Made by a program: the position numbers and the translations under genes
In this document: positions 23,549 to 32,216 of the stretch, one piece after another
Numbering within the stretch: position 1 is the first letter of the stretch
Layout of the letters: each line of letters opens with the position of its first letter
The notes under the pieces: model-generated
The model's input: the letters and a program-made list of their open reading frames with translations, nothing else
Databases searched by the model: none
Told to the model about the DNA's origin: nothing
Source: Butyricicoccus pullicaecorum
GTDB taxonomy: Bacteria > Bacillota > Clostridia > Oscillospirales > Butyricicoccaceae
Assembly (NCBI GenBank): GCA_021531865.1
Contig: JAFBIW010000017.1
Coordinates: 1-41,032, forward strand
Direction of reading: 5' to 3'
DNA length: 41,032 bases

Positions 23549-24670
23549 TCACGGGATCAGCTCCTTGCAGCACACGTCGAAAATCTGGAGAAATTCGGTC
23601 AGCGCGGGCAGCGGAGTGAGATGACTCAGGCTGATCCGCCAGGAAGACAGGGCGTTCCGGCGGTCACCGGTGACGGCCAGAACGGCTTCGGAGGGCGCGC
23701 CGTCGGACGAGCAGGCCGAGCGCACCGAGACGCACACGCCCCGGTCGGCCAGCGCACGCTGGAAGGTCGTGCCCTTGACGCCCCGGACGCTCAGATTCAG
23801 GATGTGGGGCACGGCGTCAGCCGGGCTGTTGATGCGCACGGCCGGATAGCGCAGCAGGGCGGCGCGCAGCAGCGCGTTCCGCTCCCGCACGGCGCGCACC
23901 CGTGCCGCCTGATGGGTCAGCGCCAGCTCGAGCGCCTTTTCGGCCGAGACGGCCAGCGCCAGCGCGGGTGTACCGCTGCGGTAAGGGGTCGCGCCCGCGC
24001 CGCCGCCGATCTGGGGCGTGAGCGGGACGCGGCTGCGCTTGTACAGGATGCCCACGCCGTTCAAGCCGTTGAACTTGTGCGGGGCGAAGCTCATGGCGTC
24101 CACGCCCGCGAGCGTCAGCGGGAGCTTGCCCACGGCTTGGGTCGCGTCCACGTGCAGGCGGCAGTTCGGATATGCGCTTAACAGGTCTGCAAGCGGCTCG
24201 ATGGGCTGCACCGCGCCCAGCTCGCTGTCCACCGCGCAGACCGAGAGCAGGACGGTGTCCGCCCGCAGCATCCGCCGCAGGGCGGCGAGGTCGATTTTTC
24301 CGTCCGCGCCGACCGGCACCCGCTCGACCGTGTCACCCGCCTGCCGCAGCGCGTCGAGCGCGCCGCGCACCGAGGCGTGGGAGAGCGCGGTCGTGAGGAT
24401 GTGCCGCCCGGCCGGGGCGGCCGCCTGCGCCAGACCCTTGACGGCCAGATCGTTCGCTTCGGTCGCACCCGAGGTGTAGATGATCTCGCCCGGCTGTACG
24501 CCCAGAAGGCGGGCGATGGCTTCGGTCGTCCGCGCCAGCGCGGCGCGCGCGGCCTGTCCGGCGGGGTGGTCGGCGTTGGGATTGCCGAAATAGCGCGTTT
24601 CCGCCGCGCAGAAGGCCGCGAGCACGGCCGGATCGACCGGGGTGTTGGCGGTATCGTCCAAATAGATCAT
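23549..24670 (-). CDS. Cysteine desulfurase (NifS/IscS family)
   Basis: The 373-residue PLP enzyme makes alanine and a protein persulfide from cysteine. Landmarks: YTSGATEANDLAVKG (65-79), LSHASV (H98), VDATQAVGK (174-182), AMSFAPHKFNG with the PLP Lys K199, and RSACSSD with the persulfide Cys C320. Its ATG overlaps the mnmA stop (ATGA), so it is translationally coupled and likely supplies sulfur for tRNA thiolation. GGAGGATACG precedes the start. Length and the short Cys loop are those of the dedicated desulfurases found beside mnmA. Confidence 0.93.
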   Translation of the reverse strand: MIYLDDTANTPVDPAVLAAFCAAETRYFGNPNADHPAGQAARAALARTTEAIARLLGVQPGEIIYTSGATEANDLAVKGLAQAAAPAGRHILTTALSHASVRGALDALRQAGDTVERVPVGADGKIDLAALRRMLRADTVLLSVCAVDSELGAVQPIEPLADLLSAYPNCRLHVDATQAVGKLPLTLAGVDAMSFAPHKFNGLNGVGILYKRSRVPLTPQIGGGAGATPYRSGTPALALAVSAEKALELALTHQAARVRAVRERNALLRAALLRYPAVRINSPADAVPHILNLSVRGVKGTTFQRALADRGVCVSVRSACSSDGAPSEAVLAVTGDRRNALSSWRISLSHLTPLPALTEFLQIFDVCCKELIP

Positions 24671-25782
24671 GGCGTATCCTCCGTCTGCTTCCACGCCGCG
24701 CGGATCGTGCCGCCGCCGACCACCACGTCGCCGTCGTAGAAGACCACGGCCTGACCCGGGGTGACGGCGCGCTGGGGCGTGTCGAACCGCACGTGTACCC
24801 GGCCGTCCGGCGCGGGGTAGACCGTCGCGGCCTGCACAGACTGGCGGTAGCGGGTCATGGCCTGCACGCGGCGGGGCGCGTCCAGCCCCGGAACGGCGAT
24901 CCAGTTGAGGTCGTCGGCCTCGAGCACGTCGGTATACAGCGCACGCGCCGGGCCGACCGTGACCGTGTTCGCCGCCATGTCCTTGCCGCAGACATATACC
25001 GGCTCGCCCAGCGCCAGCCCCAGCCCGCGCCGCTGTCCCAGTGTGTACCGCACCGCGCCCCGGTGACGGCCGACCGGCTTACCGTCGGGCGTGAGAAAAT
25101 CGCCCGGGGGATAGGGGTTGCCGGTGTATCGCTCCATGAACGCGGCGTAGTCCCCATCCGGGACGAAGCAGATGTCCTGACTGTCCCGCTTTTTCGCATT
25201 GCACAGGCCGAGCCGGGCGGCGATTGCCCGGGTCTCCGCCTTGGTCTGCGCGCCGAGCGGGAAGCGGATACGGGCAAGCTGCGCCTGCGTCAGCGAATAG
25301 AGCACATAGCTCTGATCCTTGGACGCATCGCACGCCTTTTTCAGCAGCCAGCGCCCACTGCCGTCGTCAAATTCGACCCGGGCGTAGTGCCCAGTCACCA
25401 CATATCGCAGTCCCTGTTCGTCCGCGAAGCGGAACAGGTGGTCGAACTTCATGTACCTGTTGCAGTCAATGCAGGGATTGGGCGTGCCGCCCGCCTCGTA
25501 GGTGCGGACGAATTTGCCGATGACCTGTGCCTGAAAGCGGTCGGTCAGGTCGAGCACCATGTGGGGGAGGTCGAGCTGGAACGCGGCCTCGCCCGCGTCG
25601 TCAATGTCCCGCTGGGCGCAGCAGGTGCGGAATTGGTTCAGGCCGAGGTCGGCGTTGCGGTACAGGCGCATGGTCACGCCCATGCAGCGGAAGCCCTGCT
25701 CGCGCATGCACCAGGCCGCGACCGTGCTGTCTACGCCGCCGCTCATGGCGATGAGGGCGGTCTTTTCATCGGTTCCTGTCAT
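24667..25782 (-). CDS. mnmA: tRNA-uridine 2-sulfurtransferase MnmA
   Basis: The 371-residue enzyme thiolates U34 of tRNA Lys/Glu/Gln. PP-loop SGGVDS at 14-19, NPCIDCNRYMKF with catalytic C104, SQDICFVPDGDY with C205, GHYAR (131-135), and the C-terminal beta-barrel (TVGPARALY and VTPGQAVVFYDGDVVVGGG) are all present. Only a weak ribosome binding site is visible before the ATG. First gene of a two-gene operon with the cysteine desulfurase. Confidence 0.96.
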   Translation of the reverse strand: MTGTDEKTALIAMSGGVDSTVAAWCMREQGFRCMGVTMRLYRNADLGLNQFRTCCAQRDIDDAGEAAFQLDLPHMVLDLTDRFQAQVIGKFVRTYEAGGTPNPCIDCNRYMKFDHLFRFADEQGLRYVVTGHYARVEFDDGSGRWLLKKACDASKDQSYVLYSLTQAQLARIRFPLGAQTKAETRAIAARLGLCNAKKRDSQDICFVPDGDYAAFMERYTGNPYPPGDFLTPDGKPVGRHRGAVRYTLGQRRGLGLALGEPVYVCGKDMAANTVTVGPARALYTDVLEADDLNWIAVPGLDAPRRVQAMTRYRQSVQAATVYPAPDGRVHVRFDTPQRAVTPGQAVVFYDGDVVVGGGTIRAAWKQTEDTP

Positions 25783-25849
25783 GTTTTCGGAGAAACCTGC
25801 CTTTCGTTTGTCTTCATATACATATCAAATTACTTGGTTTATAGGAATT

Positions 25850-25878
25850 AAGATAGCACCATTTCTGGCGCTTGTCAA
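25850..25878 (-). promoter_or_regulatory. Promoter of the mnmA operon
   Basis: TTGACA (25878-25873), a 17-base spacer, TATCTT (25855-25850) on the minus strand. Confidence 0.75.
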
Positions 25879-25887
25879 CCGGGATTC

Positions 25888-25914
25888 AAAAAAAGACACG
25901 CCGCGCGGCGTGTC
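25888..25914 (-). terminator. Terminator of the kinase/regulator/acetyltransferase operon
   Basis: GACACGCC/GGCGTGTC stem (25895-25902 with 25907-25914, loop GCGC), followed on the minus strand by seven T residues (25894-25888). Confidence 0.88.
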
Positions 25915-25939
25915 TCGGTTGGGTTCGGTATGGATCGGG

Positions 25940-26683
25940 TCAGCGTTTCAGGATGCGTTCGAGGGCGGCTGTGTCAAGCTGGTTGACGGTCTGGAATTTT
26001 CCCTGATAGAACACCGCCCAGTTGTTGAAGGGGCAGGGGAGGGCCTTGGCCGTTTCCAGAGAGTCCACCTGAATGAAGCGGGCGGGAATGGCCTGTTCGG
26101 CGCAATGGGCGCGCAGCGTTTCGATCCGCTGGGGGATATAGGGGCATTGCAGGTCGTAATAGACGGTGAGTTCGCCGGCTTCGATCGTTCCCCGCTTCGC
26201 ACCCGGGGTAAAGGCGGGCTTGGTTCCGTCGAACGAAAGCGCCAGCAGGGTATAGCCGCTCTCGGTCGTGTCCACGACCGCAAAGCCGAACTTTTCCGCG
26301 AAGGACTGGTCGGAGAGCCATGCCTTCTGCTTCCGCGCGCCCAGCATACAGATACCGGAACGTCCCTGCGCCTTGGCGTCGGCGATGCAGGACTCCATCA
26401 GCGCCCGGCCGTAGCCGCAGCCCTTGGGGCCGCCCGTGACCCACAGACAGTAGAGGTACAGATAGTTTTCGCCCACGATGGGTACCCACGCGGTCTCGAG
26501 CGGGGCGTATTCGATGAACACGCAGCCCTTGACGTCCAGCTTGCGGAACACGTGCCCCTCGGGCAGACGGTCGGCCAGCCATTGCCGATTGGCCTCCACA
26601 CCCGGATGGGGCTTTCTCGTGCGGATGATGCAGCAGAGGTGCTCCTGCGCCAGATTTTCGGGCGTCAGCGTGATAAACTCCAT
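25940..26683 (-). CDS. YoaP-like GNAT acetyltransferase
   Basis: The 247-residue protein has a GNAT N-acetyltransferase fold at about 1-150 (acetyl-CoA loop GGPKGCGYGRALMESCIADA) and a C-terminal YoaP-like domain (about 165-247) with a thioredoxin-like start YYDLQCPYIPQRI and FNNWAVFYQGKFQTV. B. subtilis YoaP has the same two-part build and length. Substrate unknown. The ATG at 26683 follows AAAGGAGCC; the longer frame upstream lies inside the response-regulator gene. Third gene of an operon with the two-component pair. Confidence 0.85.
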   Translation of the reverse strand: MEFITLTPENLAQEHLCCIIRTRKPHPGVEANRQWLADRLPEGHVFRKLDVKGCVFIEYAPLETAWVPIVGENYLYLYCLWVTGGPKGCGYGRALMESCIADAKAQGRSGICMLGARKQKAWLSDQSFAEKFGFAVVDTTESGYTLLALSFDGTKPAFTPGAKRGTIEAGELTVYYDLQCPYIPQRIETLRAHCAEQAIPARFIQVDSLETAKALPCPFNNWAVFYQGKFQTVNQLDTAALERILKR

Positions 26684-26723
26684 GGAGAGGCTCCTTTCTG
26701 TTTCCGGTGAAAAGCGGCGGCGC

Positions 26724-27479
26724 TCAGCCTTCCGCGCTGCTGTCCAGGAAATCCCGGCGGTACTGGGACGGCGTGACGCCCTCGGACTTCTTGAACGCCT
26801 TGGTGAACACCCGGTAGTCGCCGTAGCCCGACCGCTCGGCCACCTCGGCGATCGACAGGGAGGTCGACAGCAGGAGCTTTTTTGCATGCTCCATGCGGAT
26901 GTTGGTCAGATAGGCCAGAAAGCCCACGCCGATCTCGTTTTTGAAGAGCTGACTGATGTACTGTGCGTTCAGGTGGAATTCCTCGGCCAGCACCGAAAGG
27001 CTGACCTCCTCGGCCAGATGGGCCTGCACATATCGGGTCAGGCCGGTGATGGCCCGTTCCTCCCGCGCTTCGGGCTCGTCCGCCGCCGCGATCCGCCGCT
27101 CAAAGCGGGAGATTTTCAGGTTGTCGATGCAGGTGCCGAATTCCTCGTAGTTGACCGGCTTGAGAATGTAGTCGGTGATCTGCAGGCGCAGCGCCTCGCG
27201 GCAGTACGAAAAATCGTCATAGCCCGATACGATGACAAAGGCGGTGTCCGGATGGCGGATGCGGCTGAGCTGGATGACCTTCAAGCCGCTGAGGATCGGA
27301 ATATTGATGTCCATAATGACGAGATCGGGGCAGAGGGTGTCGATCCGGGTCAGCGCCTCCATGCCGTCGGCCGCCTCGCCCACGACCTCGCAGTCGTGCG
27401 CTTCCCAGTCGAACAGCCGCTTGAAGCCCTCCCGGATCATGATTTCGTCGTCGACGAGCAAAACGCGCAGCTTTTTCAT
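26724..27479 (-). CDS. AraC-type (YesN-like) response regulator
   Basis: The 251-residue protein has a receiver domain (1-120) with acidic pair D10-D11, phospho-acceptor D57 in VIMDINIP and Lys K107 in ILKPVN. A short linker leads to an AraC DNA-binding domain (about 150-245: VLAEEFHLNAQYISQLFKNE, SIAEVAERSGYGDYRVFTKA). Its ATG overlaps the stop of the histidine kinase (ATGA). YesN-type regulators usually control carbohydrate uptake or polysaccharide use; no target is evident beyond the acetyltransferase 40 bases downstream. Confidence 0.95.
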   Translation of the reverse strand: MKKLRVLLVDDEIMIREGFKRLFDWEAHDCEVVGEAADGMEALTRIDTLCPDLVIMDINIPILSGLKVIQLSRIRHPDTAFVIVSGYDDFSYCREALRLQITDYILKPVNYEEFGTCIDNLKISRFERRIAAADEPEAREERAITGLTRYVQAHLAEEVSLSVLAEEFHLNAQYISQLFKNEIGVGFLAYLTNIRMEHAKKLLLSTSLSIAEVAERSGYGDYRVFTKAFKKSEGVTPSQYRRDFLDSSAEG

Positions 27480-28786
27480 TTCGATTCCTCCCCGAGAGGC
27501 AGCAAAATATGCGCCGTCACGCCGCCGCCCTCATTTTCCGTGTATGACAGGCCGTAGGCCCGGCCGCAGAGCAGCTTGATCCGCTTCTGCACATTCAGGA
27601 TGCCGATGCTGCTGCCCGTGAGCTTGGGCGCCTGCTTGGCATAGTCCGAAAGCATCCGGTTGATCGCTTCCTTTTTCCCGACGGCAAAGCCGCTGCCGGT
27701 GTCGGAGACCGCAATTTCCATGCAGCCCGCGTGCGCCGCCGACACCTGCGCCGAGATGCGTACCTCGCCCCGGTAGCCCATGTTTTTCAGGCCGTGCAGC
27801 AGGCTGTTTTCGACGATGGGCTGCAAAATGAAGTTGGGCACCGGCGCACCGCCCAGCTCGGGGTCGATGTCGTATTCACACCGGAGCGTGGGATATCGGT
27901 AGCACATCAGCTCCATATAGGCCTCGAGCAGCTCGATTTCGTCGTCCAGCGAGACCATCGGGCGGTCGACCTTGACGCTGAGCCGGAAGAAATCGACGAG
28001 CCGCATGAGCAGGTCGGCCACCTTGCTGTCCCCGTTGAGCTGGGCCTGGATGCGGATGGTGTCCAGCGTGTTGTAGAGGAAGTGCGGGTTGACCTGACTT
28101 TTGAGGTACAGCATGGACATCTTCTGCTCGGTCAGCTCGGCGCGCAGGATGTCCGGGTTTTCGAGGATCAGATAGAAGGCGAGCGTGATGAGGGTGATGC
28201 CCATGCCGCTGATCAGCCAGGTGTGATCGATGGCCTGCAGGGTCGTTATGATCAGCTCGACCAGCGATGCGATACCGATCGCCATCTTTTTCTTCGGTTC
28301 GATGCGCTTCCAGTTGGTCAGCAGCAGTCCGGTGCCCAGAAGAAAATAGAACACGACGCTCAGATAGCAGAAGATCATGTGGATGCCGTCCGAATAATTG
28401 CCGTCCGGTGTGACCGCGTAATGGATCGGCAGCAGCAGGTCGCCCAACACAGCGATCGCCAGATAGACCCGGGCGGCGGGGTCCAGCCGGCGCGGCTTTC
28501 CGGTCTCCTCTTCCACCAGAATCGCAATATACTGGTAAAACAGGAAGGAAATCAGGATCATCGTGCCGATGAAAAGCCGATGGAAGGCGTCATTCCAGAG
28601 CCGGGGCACGGTTTCCAGATGATTGACGGTGTAGACTGTGATTCCGTCGAACACCAGATGGCACAGCACGACGATCAGCAGGATGGAAAAGGTTTGGTGC
28701 AGCGGCGTGTGCCGCCGCCCGGCGGAAAAGTAAACGATGGCCACAAAGGCCAGCACCAGAAACAGCGCGATCTCCATGCGCAGCAC
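27476..28786 (-). CDS. LytS/YesM-type sensor histidine kinase
   Basis: The 436-residue membrane kinase has about six hydrophobic segments in residues 1-210, then the His_kinase region LKSQVNPHFLYNTLDTIRIQ (phospho-acceptor His), FILQPIVENSLLHGL (N box) and DTGSGFAV (G box). The start is placed at GTG 28786, seven bases after GGGAGG; an ATG at 28777 is the alternative but sits 16 bases away. It pairs with the overlapping AraC-type regulator. No extracellular sensor domain is visible, so the signal is probably sensed in the membrane. Confidence 0.92.
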   Translation of the reverse strand: MLRMEIALFLVLAFVAIVYFSAGRRHTPLHQTFSILLIVVLCHLVFDGITVYTVNHLETVPRLWNDAFHRLFIGTMILISFLFYQYIAILVEEETGKPRRLDPAARVYLAIAVLGDLLLPIHYAVTPDGNYSDGIHMIFCYLSVVFYFLLGTGLLLTNWKRIEPKKKMAIGIASLVELIITTLQAIDHTWLISGMGITLITLAFYLILENPDILRAELTEQKMSMLYLKSQVNPHFLYNTLDTIRIQAQLNGDSKVADLLMRLVDFFRLSVKVDRPMVSLDDEIELLEAYMELMCYRYPTLRCEYDIDPELGGAPVPNFILQPIVENSLLHGLKNMGYRGEVRISAQVSAAHAGCMEIAVSDTGSGFAVGKKEAINRMLSDYAKQAPKLTGSSIGILNVQKRIKLLCGRAYGLSYTENEGGGVTAHILLPLGEESK

Positions 28787-28810
28787 GGCAAGCCCTCCCT
28801 TTTTTATTTT

Positions 28811-28816
28811 ATTGTA
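28811..28816 (-). promoter_or_regulatory. -10 box of the histidine kinase operon
   Basis: TACAAT (28816-28811, minus strand) preceded by TGC, an extended -10; the -35 is weak. Confidence 0.5.
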
Positions 28817-28898
28817 GCAGAGATTACAGGGGAAAGAAAGGTGTGCAATGCAGGGGAATGTGTTCATTTTATAGGCCGTCCCCACAGGAGAGGGACAC

Positions 28899-28932
28899 AA
28901 AAAGCGCACCTTCCGGCAAAGGGAAGATGCGC
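28899..28932 (-). terminator. Terminator behind the gene fragment upstream of the kinase
   Basis: GCGCATCTTCC/GGAAGGTGCGC stem (28922-28932 with 28904-28914), followed by five T residues on the minus strand. Confidence 0.75.
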
Positions 28933-28963
28933 TTGTTTCGGGTGGCCGGGCCAGTTCAGAACG

Positions 28964-29249
28964 ATGGCGTTGACCGCGTCGATCAGGTCGACCGCGTCCG
29001 GTGCACGCGATCCGGGCGAAGGGCTCGCCGTCCACAACGGCCAGACAATGCGTGCCGTCGGAACGGTACAGCTCGATCGTGATTTCGGACTTCTCTTCGT
29101 TGTCCGGATGAACGGTCAGACCAATTTCCTTCTTACCCGTGGGACGCTCGGATGTGAAATCCTCGGGCAGGGCGGCAGACAGTGCAGACAGAGCCTTTTT
29201 GAAGGCGTCGATCTCGACTTCTTCTGCCTGGTACTTCCAGATCCGCTCA
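28964..29249 (-). pseudogene. C-terminal fragment of an unrecognised protein, frameshifted
   Basis: The minus strand reads ERIWKYQAEEVEIDAFKKAL, SALSAALPEDFTSERPTGKK, EIGLTVHPDNEEKSEITIEL, YRSDGTHCLAVVDGEPFA, then near 29010 continues sensibly only after a frame change as VDLIDAVNAIVLN. No start codon or ribosome binding site fits; it begins just past the flavodoxin stop and ends at a terminator. The beta-strand-rich pattern is reminiscent of DUF4340-type surface proteins, but this is a weak guess. Confidence 0.5.
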
Positions 29250-29261
29250 TGCTCCTTTCAT

Positions 29262-29729
29262 TCAGGTAGCCGCCCAAGCAGCAAGTGCCTGATCGGATAC
29301 GCCATTGACCAGCTTCCCGGCTTTCCAGTCCGCGTTCGGGCAGAGTTTTCTCAGCTCGTCTACGGTTCTTCCCATGCCGCTGCCGCCGGAGGTGGCAAAG
29401 GGCACCAGCGTTTTTCCGGAAAAATCGTAGCTTTCCACGAAGGTATGGATGATGTGGGGCGCGGCATACCACCAAATCGGAAACCCGATGAATACCGTGT
29501 CGTAATCGGCCATGTTGGGCATCGTTTCTGCGATTTCCGGGCGGGAGTCCGGGTCATTCATTTCCACGCTGCTGCGGCTCTTTTTGTCCATCCAGTTCAG
29601 GTCAGCGCTGGTATAAGGGACAACAGGTTTGATCTCGAACAGGTCCGCACCCGCGGCCTTTGCCAAACGTTCCGCGGCCTTTTTCGTCGTACCGCTTGCG
29701 GAAAAATAGGCTACCAGTTTCTTGCTCAT
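29262..29729 (-). CDS. Flavodoxin
   Basis: The 155-residue protein has the FMN phosphate loop [13 protein letters not shown] (6-18), the isoalloxazine loop [11 protein letters not shown] (about 82-92), and [10 protein letters not shown] (about 114-123). The ATG at 29729 has GGAG upstream; the longer frame adds unrelated residues. Last gene of the four-gene minus-strand cassette; likely an electron carrier or quinone/aldehyde reductase partner in a stress response. The C-terminus abuts a foreign gene fragment. Confidence 0.93.
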   Translation of the reverse strand: MSKKLVAYFSASGTTKKAAERLAKAAGADLFEIKPVVPYTSADLNWMDKKSRSSVEMNDPDSRPEIAETMPNMADYDTVFIGFPIWWYAAPHIIHTFVESYDFSGKTLVPFATSGGSGMGRTVDELRKLCPNADWKAGKLVNGVSDQALAAWAAT

Positions 29730-29806
29730 TTCAGCATTTCTCCAATTCGTTATATTCTTCATCACTGACCGGTTCGCACCAGATTTCTGCTTTTCCTCTG
29801 AAGCGG

Positions 29807-30778
29807 TCAGCCCATATACTGCCGGAAGAATCCTTCCATCTTGTCAAAGGGAATCACATCTAACCGGTCATAGAGGTCGGTATGCACCGCGCCCGGGATG
29901 ATAAGCAATTCCTTGTTGTCACCGGTCAGCTTTTCAAAGGCGTCCCTGCTGAAGTAGCAGGAATGTGCCTTCTCTCCGTGGATCAGCAGCACCGCGCTGC
30001 GGATCTCGTGGCTGTACTGCAAAAGCGGCATATTCAGGAAAGGCAGCGTCGAGGTGACATTCCAGCCCTCGTTGGAGTTCAGCGACCGCGCATGATACCC
30101 ACGGCTGGTCTTGTAATAGTCGTAATAGTCTTTCACGAAGAAGGGCGCATCCTCCGGCAGCGGATCGACCACGCCGCCTGCCCGTGCATAGGTTCCGCTT
30201 TTGTAGTCAGCCGTCCGCTGTGCATTCAAGGCCTTGCGCTTTTCGTAGCGTGCTTCCTCGCTGTCCTCGGAGTCAAAGTACCCTTTGGCGTTTACCCGAG
30301 TCATATCATACATGGTGGATGCGACGGTTGCTTTGATTCTGGTGTCATTGGCCGCCGCGTTCAGCGCCATGCCGCCCCAGCCGCAGATACCGATGATCCC
30401 AATCCTTTCCGGGTCCACATTGTCCTGCACGGAAAGAAAGTCTACCGCCGCGGAGAAGTCCTCCGTGTTGATGTCCGGGGAAGCCACATAACGGGGACTG
30501 CCGCCGCTCTCCCCCGTAAAGGACGGGTCGAAGGCAATGGTCAGGAAGCCCCGCTCCGCCATGGCCTGTGCGTACAGCCCGGAGGACTGCTCCTTCACCG
30601 CGCCGAAAGGTCCGCTGACGGCGATGGCGGGCAGCTTACCCTCTGAGCCTTTCGGCGTGTACAGATCCGCTGCCAGCGTAATTCCGTAGCGGTTATGGAA
30701 GGTCACTTTTCGATGATCGACCTTATCGCTTTTGGGAAACACCTTGTCCCATTCCTGTGTCAAATTCAGCTTCTCCAT
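29807..30778 (-). CDS. Alpha/beta hydrolase (YcjY-like)
   Basis: The 323-residue alpha/beta-hydrolase-fold protein has an oxyanion-region [13 protein letters not shown] (about 55-67), a nucleophile-elbow segment [28 protein letters not shown] near the acid loop, and [13 protein letters not shown] with the catalytic-type His. At the elbow, where Ser is expected, the chain reads C-G-W-G-G, so a classical Ser nucleophile is absent; related proteins with this same ICGWGG elbow are common next to the other genes of this cassette. Substrate unknown. Confidence 0.85.
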   Translation of the reverse strand: MEKLNLTQEWDKVFPKSDKVDHRKVTFHNRYGITLAADLYTPKGSEGKLPAIAVSGPFGAVKEQSSGLYAQAMAERGFLTIAFDPSFTGESGGSPRYVASPDINTEDFSAAVDFLSVQDNVDPERIGIIGICGWGGMALNAAANDTRIKATVASTMYDMTRVNAKGYFDSEDSEEARYEKRKALNAQRTADYKSGTYARAGGVVDPLPEDAPFFVKDYYDYYKTSRGYHARSLNSNEGWNVTSTLPFLNMPLLQYSHEIRSAVLLIHGEKAHSCYFSRDAFEKLTGDNKELLIIPGAVHTDLYDRLDVIPFDKMEGFFRQYMG

Positions 30779-30781
30779 AAT

Positions 30782-31549
30782 TCAAACCTCCTCGGTTGTC
30801 GCTTTTGCGTATTCTGCGTCGTTTACGGCCTCCAGCCACTCATTGGCAGTCTCCGTGCCCGGAACCTCCACCGCCAGATGGGAGAACCAGCTATCCGGCG
30901 CCGCACCGTGCCAGTGCTTCACACCCACCGGGATATTCACCACATCCCCCGGATGAAGCGCCTGCGCAGGCTTTCCGGCTTCCTGATAAAACCCACGGCC
31001 TGCCACGCAGATAAGAATCTGCCCGCCGCCGCTTTGCGCATGATGGATATGCCAGTTGTTGCGGCACCCCGGCTCGAAGGTCACATTGTAAATACCCACC
31101 TGTGCCGTGGAGACCGGCGCAAGGTAACTTTGCCCAATGAAATACTTTGCAAAGGCGTCGTTGGGCGCACCGATGGGGAAAACCATCCGGCTTTCGTGTG
31201 CGGCCTTCGCATCATCGGCAACATCATCCTCCGCCCACACTTCTTTTGCCATGCGGAACGCCGCCCACGCCTTGGGCCAACCGGCATAAAACGCCGCATG
31301 GGTCAGGATCTCCGCGATCTCTGCTTTGGTCACACCATTGTTCTTTGCGGACTGCAGGTGATACTGAAAAGAGGAATCCGTCAGTCCCTGCGCCATTAGA
31401 GCAACCACTGTTACGATACTGCGATCCCGAAGGGAAAGCTTGTCCTCCCGGCTCCAAACCTGACCGAACAGCACATCGTCATTCAATTCCGCGAACTTGG
31501 AGGCAAATTCACCCAAGGCGTCTCTGCCCGCTGTTTGTTTTACTGCCAT
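30782..31549 (-). CDS. Carboxymuconolactone decarboxylase (AhpD-like) fused to cupin
   Basis: The 255-residue two-domain protein: residues about 5-105 form a CMD/AhpD-like helical domain (RDRSIVTVVALMAQG, then NNGVTKAEIAEILTHAAFYA), but without the CxxC of true AhpD peroxidase. Residues about 140-235 form a cupin with metal-binding NNWHIHHAQSGGGQILICVA and the later His motif GVKHWHGA. Probably an oxidative or electrophile stress protein. It lies three bases from the hydrolase and from the FMN reductase, in one operon. Confidence 0.88.
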   Translation of the reverse strand: MAVKQTAGRDALGEFASKFAELNDDVLFGQVWSREDKLSLRDRSIVTVVALMAQGLTDSSFQYHLQSAKNNGVTKAEIAEILTHAAFYAGWPKAWAAFRMAKEVWAEDDVADDAKAAHESRMVFPIGAPNDAFAKYFIGQSYLAPVSTAQVGIYNVTFEPGCRNNWHIHHAQSGGGQILICVAGRGFYQEAGKPAQALHPGDVVNIPVGVKHWHGAAPDSWFSHLAVEVPGTETANEWLEAVNDAEYAKATTEEV

Positions 31550-31552
31550 GAA

Positions 31553-32092
31553 TCAAATCTCCTTACCCATCTGATAGGCTTCCTCCAGTGCCGGATGTCC
31601 GGCAATGTCGTCTACGCCGTTGACGCCGCCGGCAAAGACGGTGCCTGCCAGCTCACACCGTTCAAAGCAGTCCACCCAGCCCTGTACGGCTTTGATGGTT
31701 CCCTCCACAGTATCAGCCCCATCTTCAGCCGCAGTTGCCAGAAGATATGCCTTTGTGAAGGCGTAATCGGAATCAAAGAGAGGGTTGGCACGATCCAGCA
31801 TGGTCTTGAGCTGACCGCTGACGCTGTAATAGTACACGGGCGTGGCAAATACCAGCACATCCGCATCGTGCATCCTGGCGGCGATCTCCACCGCGTCATC
31901 GTCGATCACGCAATGGCCAACCTTGAGACAAGCCAGACAGCCCTTGCAGAAACCGTAATTCTTCTCCCGAAGATAAACGGTTTCTACCTTGTGACCGGCT
32001 TCCTCAGCGCCTTTTGCGAAGGATGCAGCCAGTGTTTCGGAATTACCGCCCTTACGGGGGCTGGAAGAAATAATCAAAACATTCTTGCTCAT
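31553..32092 (-). CDS. NADPH-dependent FMN reductase / flavodoxin-like oxidoreductase
   Basis: The 179-residue protein has the FMN-binding SSSPRKGGNSETLA (9-22), CKGCLACLKVGHC (49-61; a Cys-rich loop typical of the iron-sulfur-flavoprotein/NADPH-FMN-reductase branch) and ATPVYYYSVSGQLK (84-97). Likely reduces quinones, nitro compounds or free flavin. First gene of the cassette, directly behind the MerR-type promoter, with an AGGAG site. Confidence 0.9.
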   Translation of the reverse strand: MSKNVLIISSSPRKGGNSETLAASFAKGAEEAGHKVETVYLREKNYGFCKGCLACLKVGHCVIDDDAVEIAARMHDADVLVFATPVYYYSVSGQLKTMLDRANPLFDSDYAFTKAYLLATAAEDGADTVEGTIKAVQGWVDCFERCELAGTVFAGGVNGVDDIAGHPALEEAYQMGKEI

Positions 32093-32142
32093 AAAAAACT
32101 CCTTTTTGTGTCTTGCTTTGTGACTGTTTTGCTGATAAACTC

Positions 32143-32173
32143 ATGATAGTACCTAAACCTCACTTTAGGTCAA
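32143..32173 (-). promoter_or_regulatory. MerR-type promoter/operator of the redox cassette
   Basis: On the minus strand TTGACC (32173-32168), a 19-base spacer, TATCAT (32148-32143). The long spacer contains the inverted repeat ACCTAAA (32151-32157) / TTTAGGT (32164-32170). Over-long 19-bp spacing with a central dyad is the hallmark of promoters that MerR-family activators untwist. Confidence 0.88.
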
Positions 32174-32216
32174 GTATTATTTTTGAGATTTTTTCAGTTC
32201 TTTTGGAGGGAGTTCC

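Noticed and set aside
29116-29475. 119-codon minus-strand frame spanning the flavodoxin end
   Set aside because: Wrong frame through the flavodoxin gene; the coherent protein reading of the fragment is in another frame.
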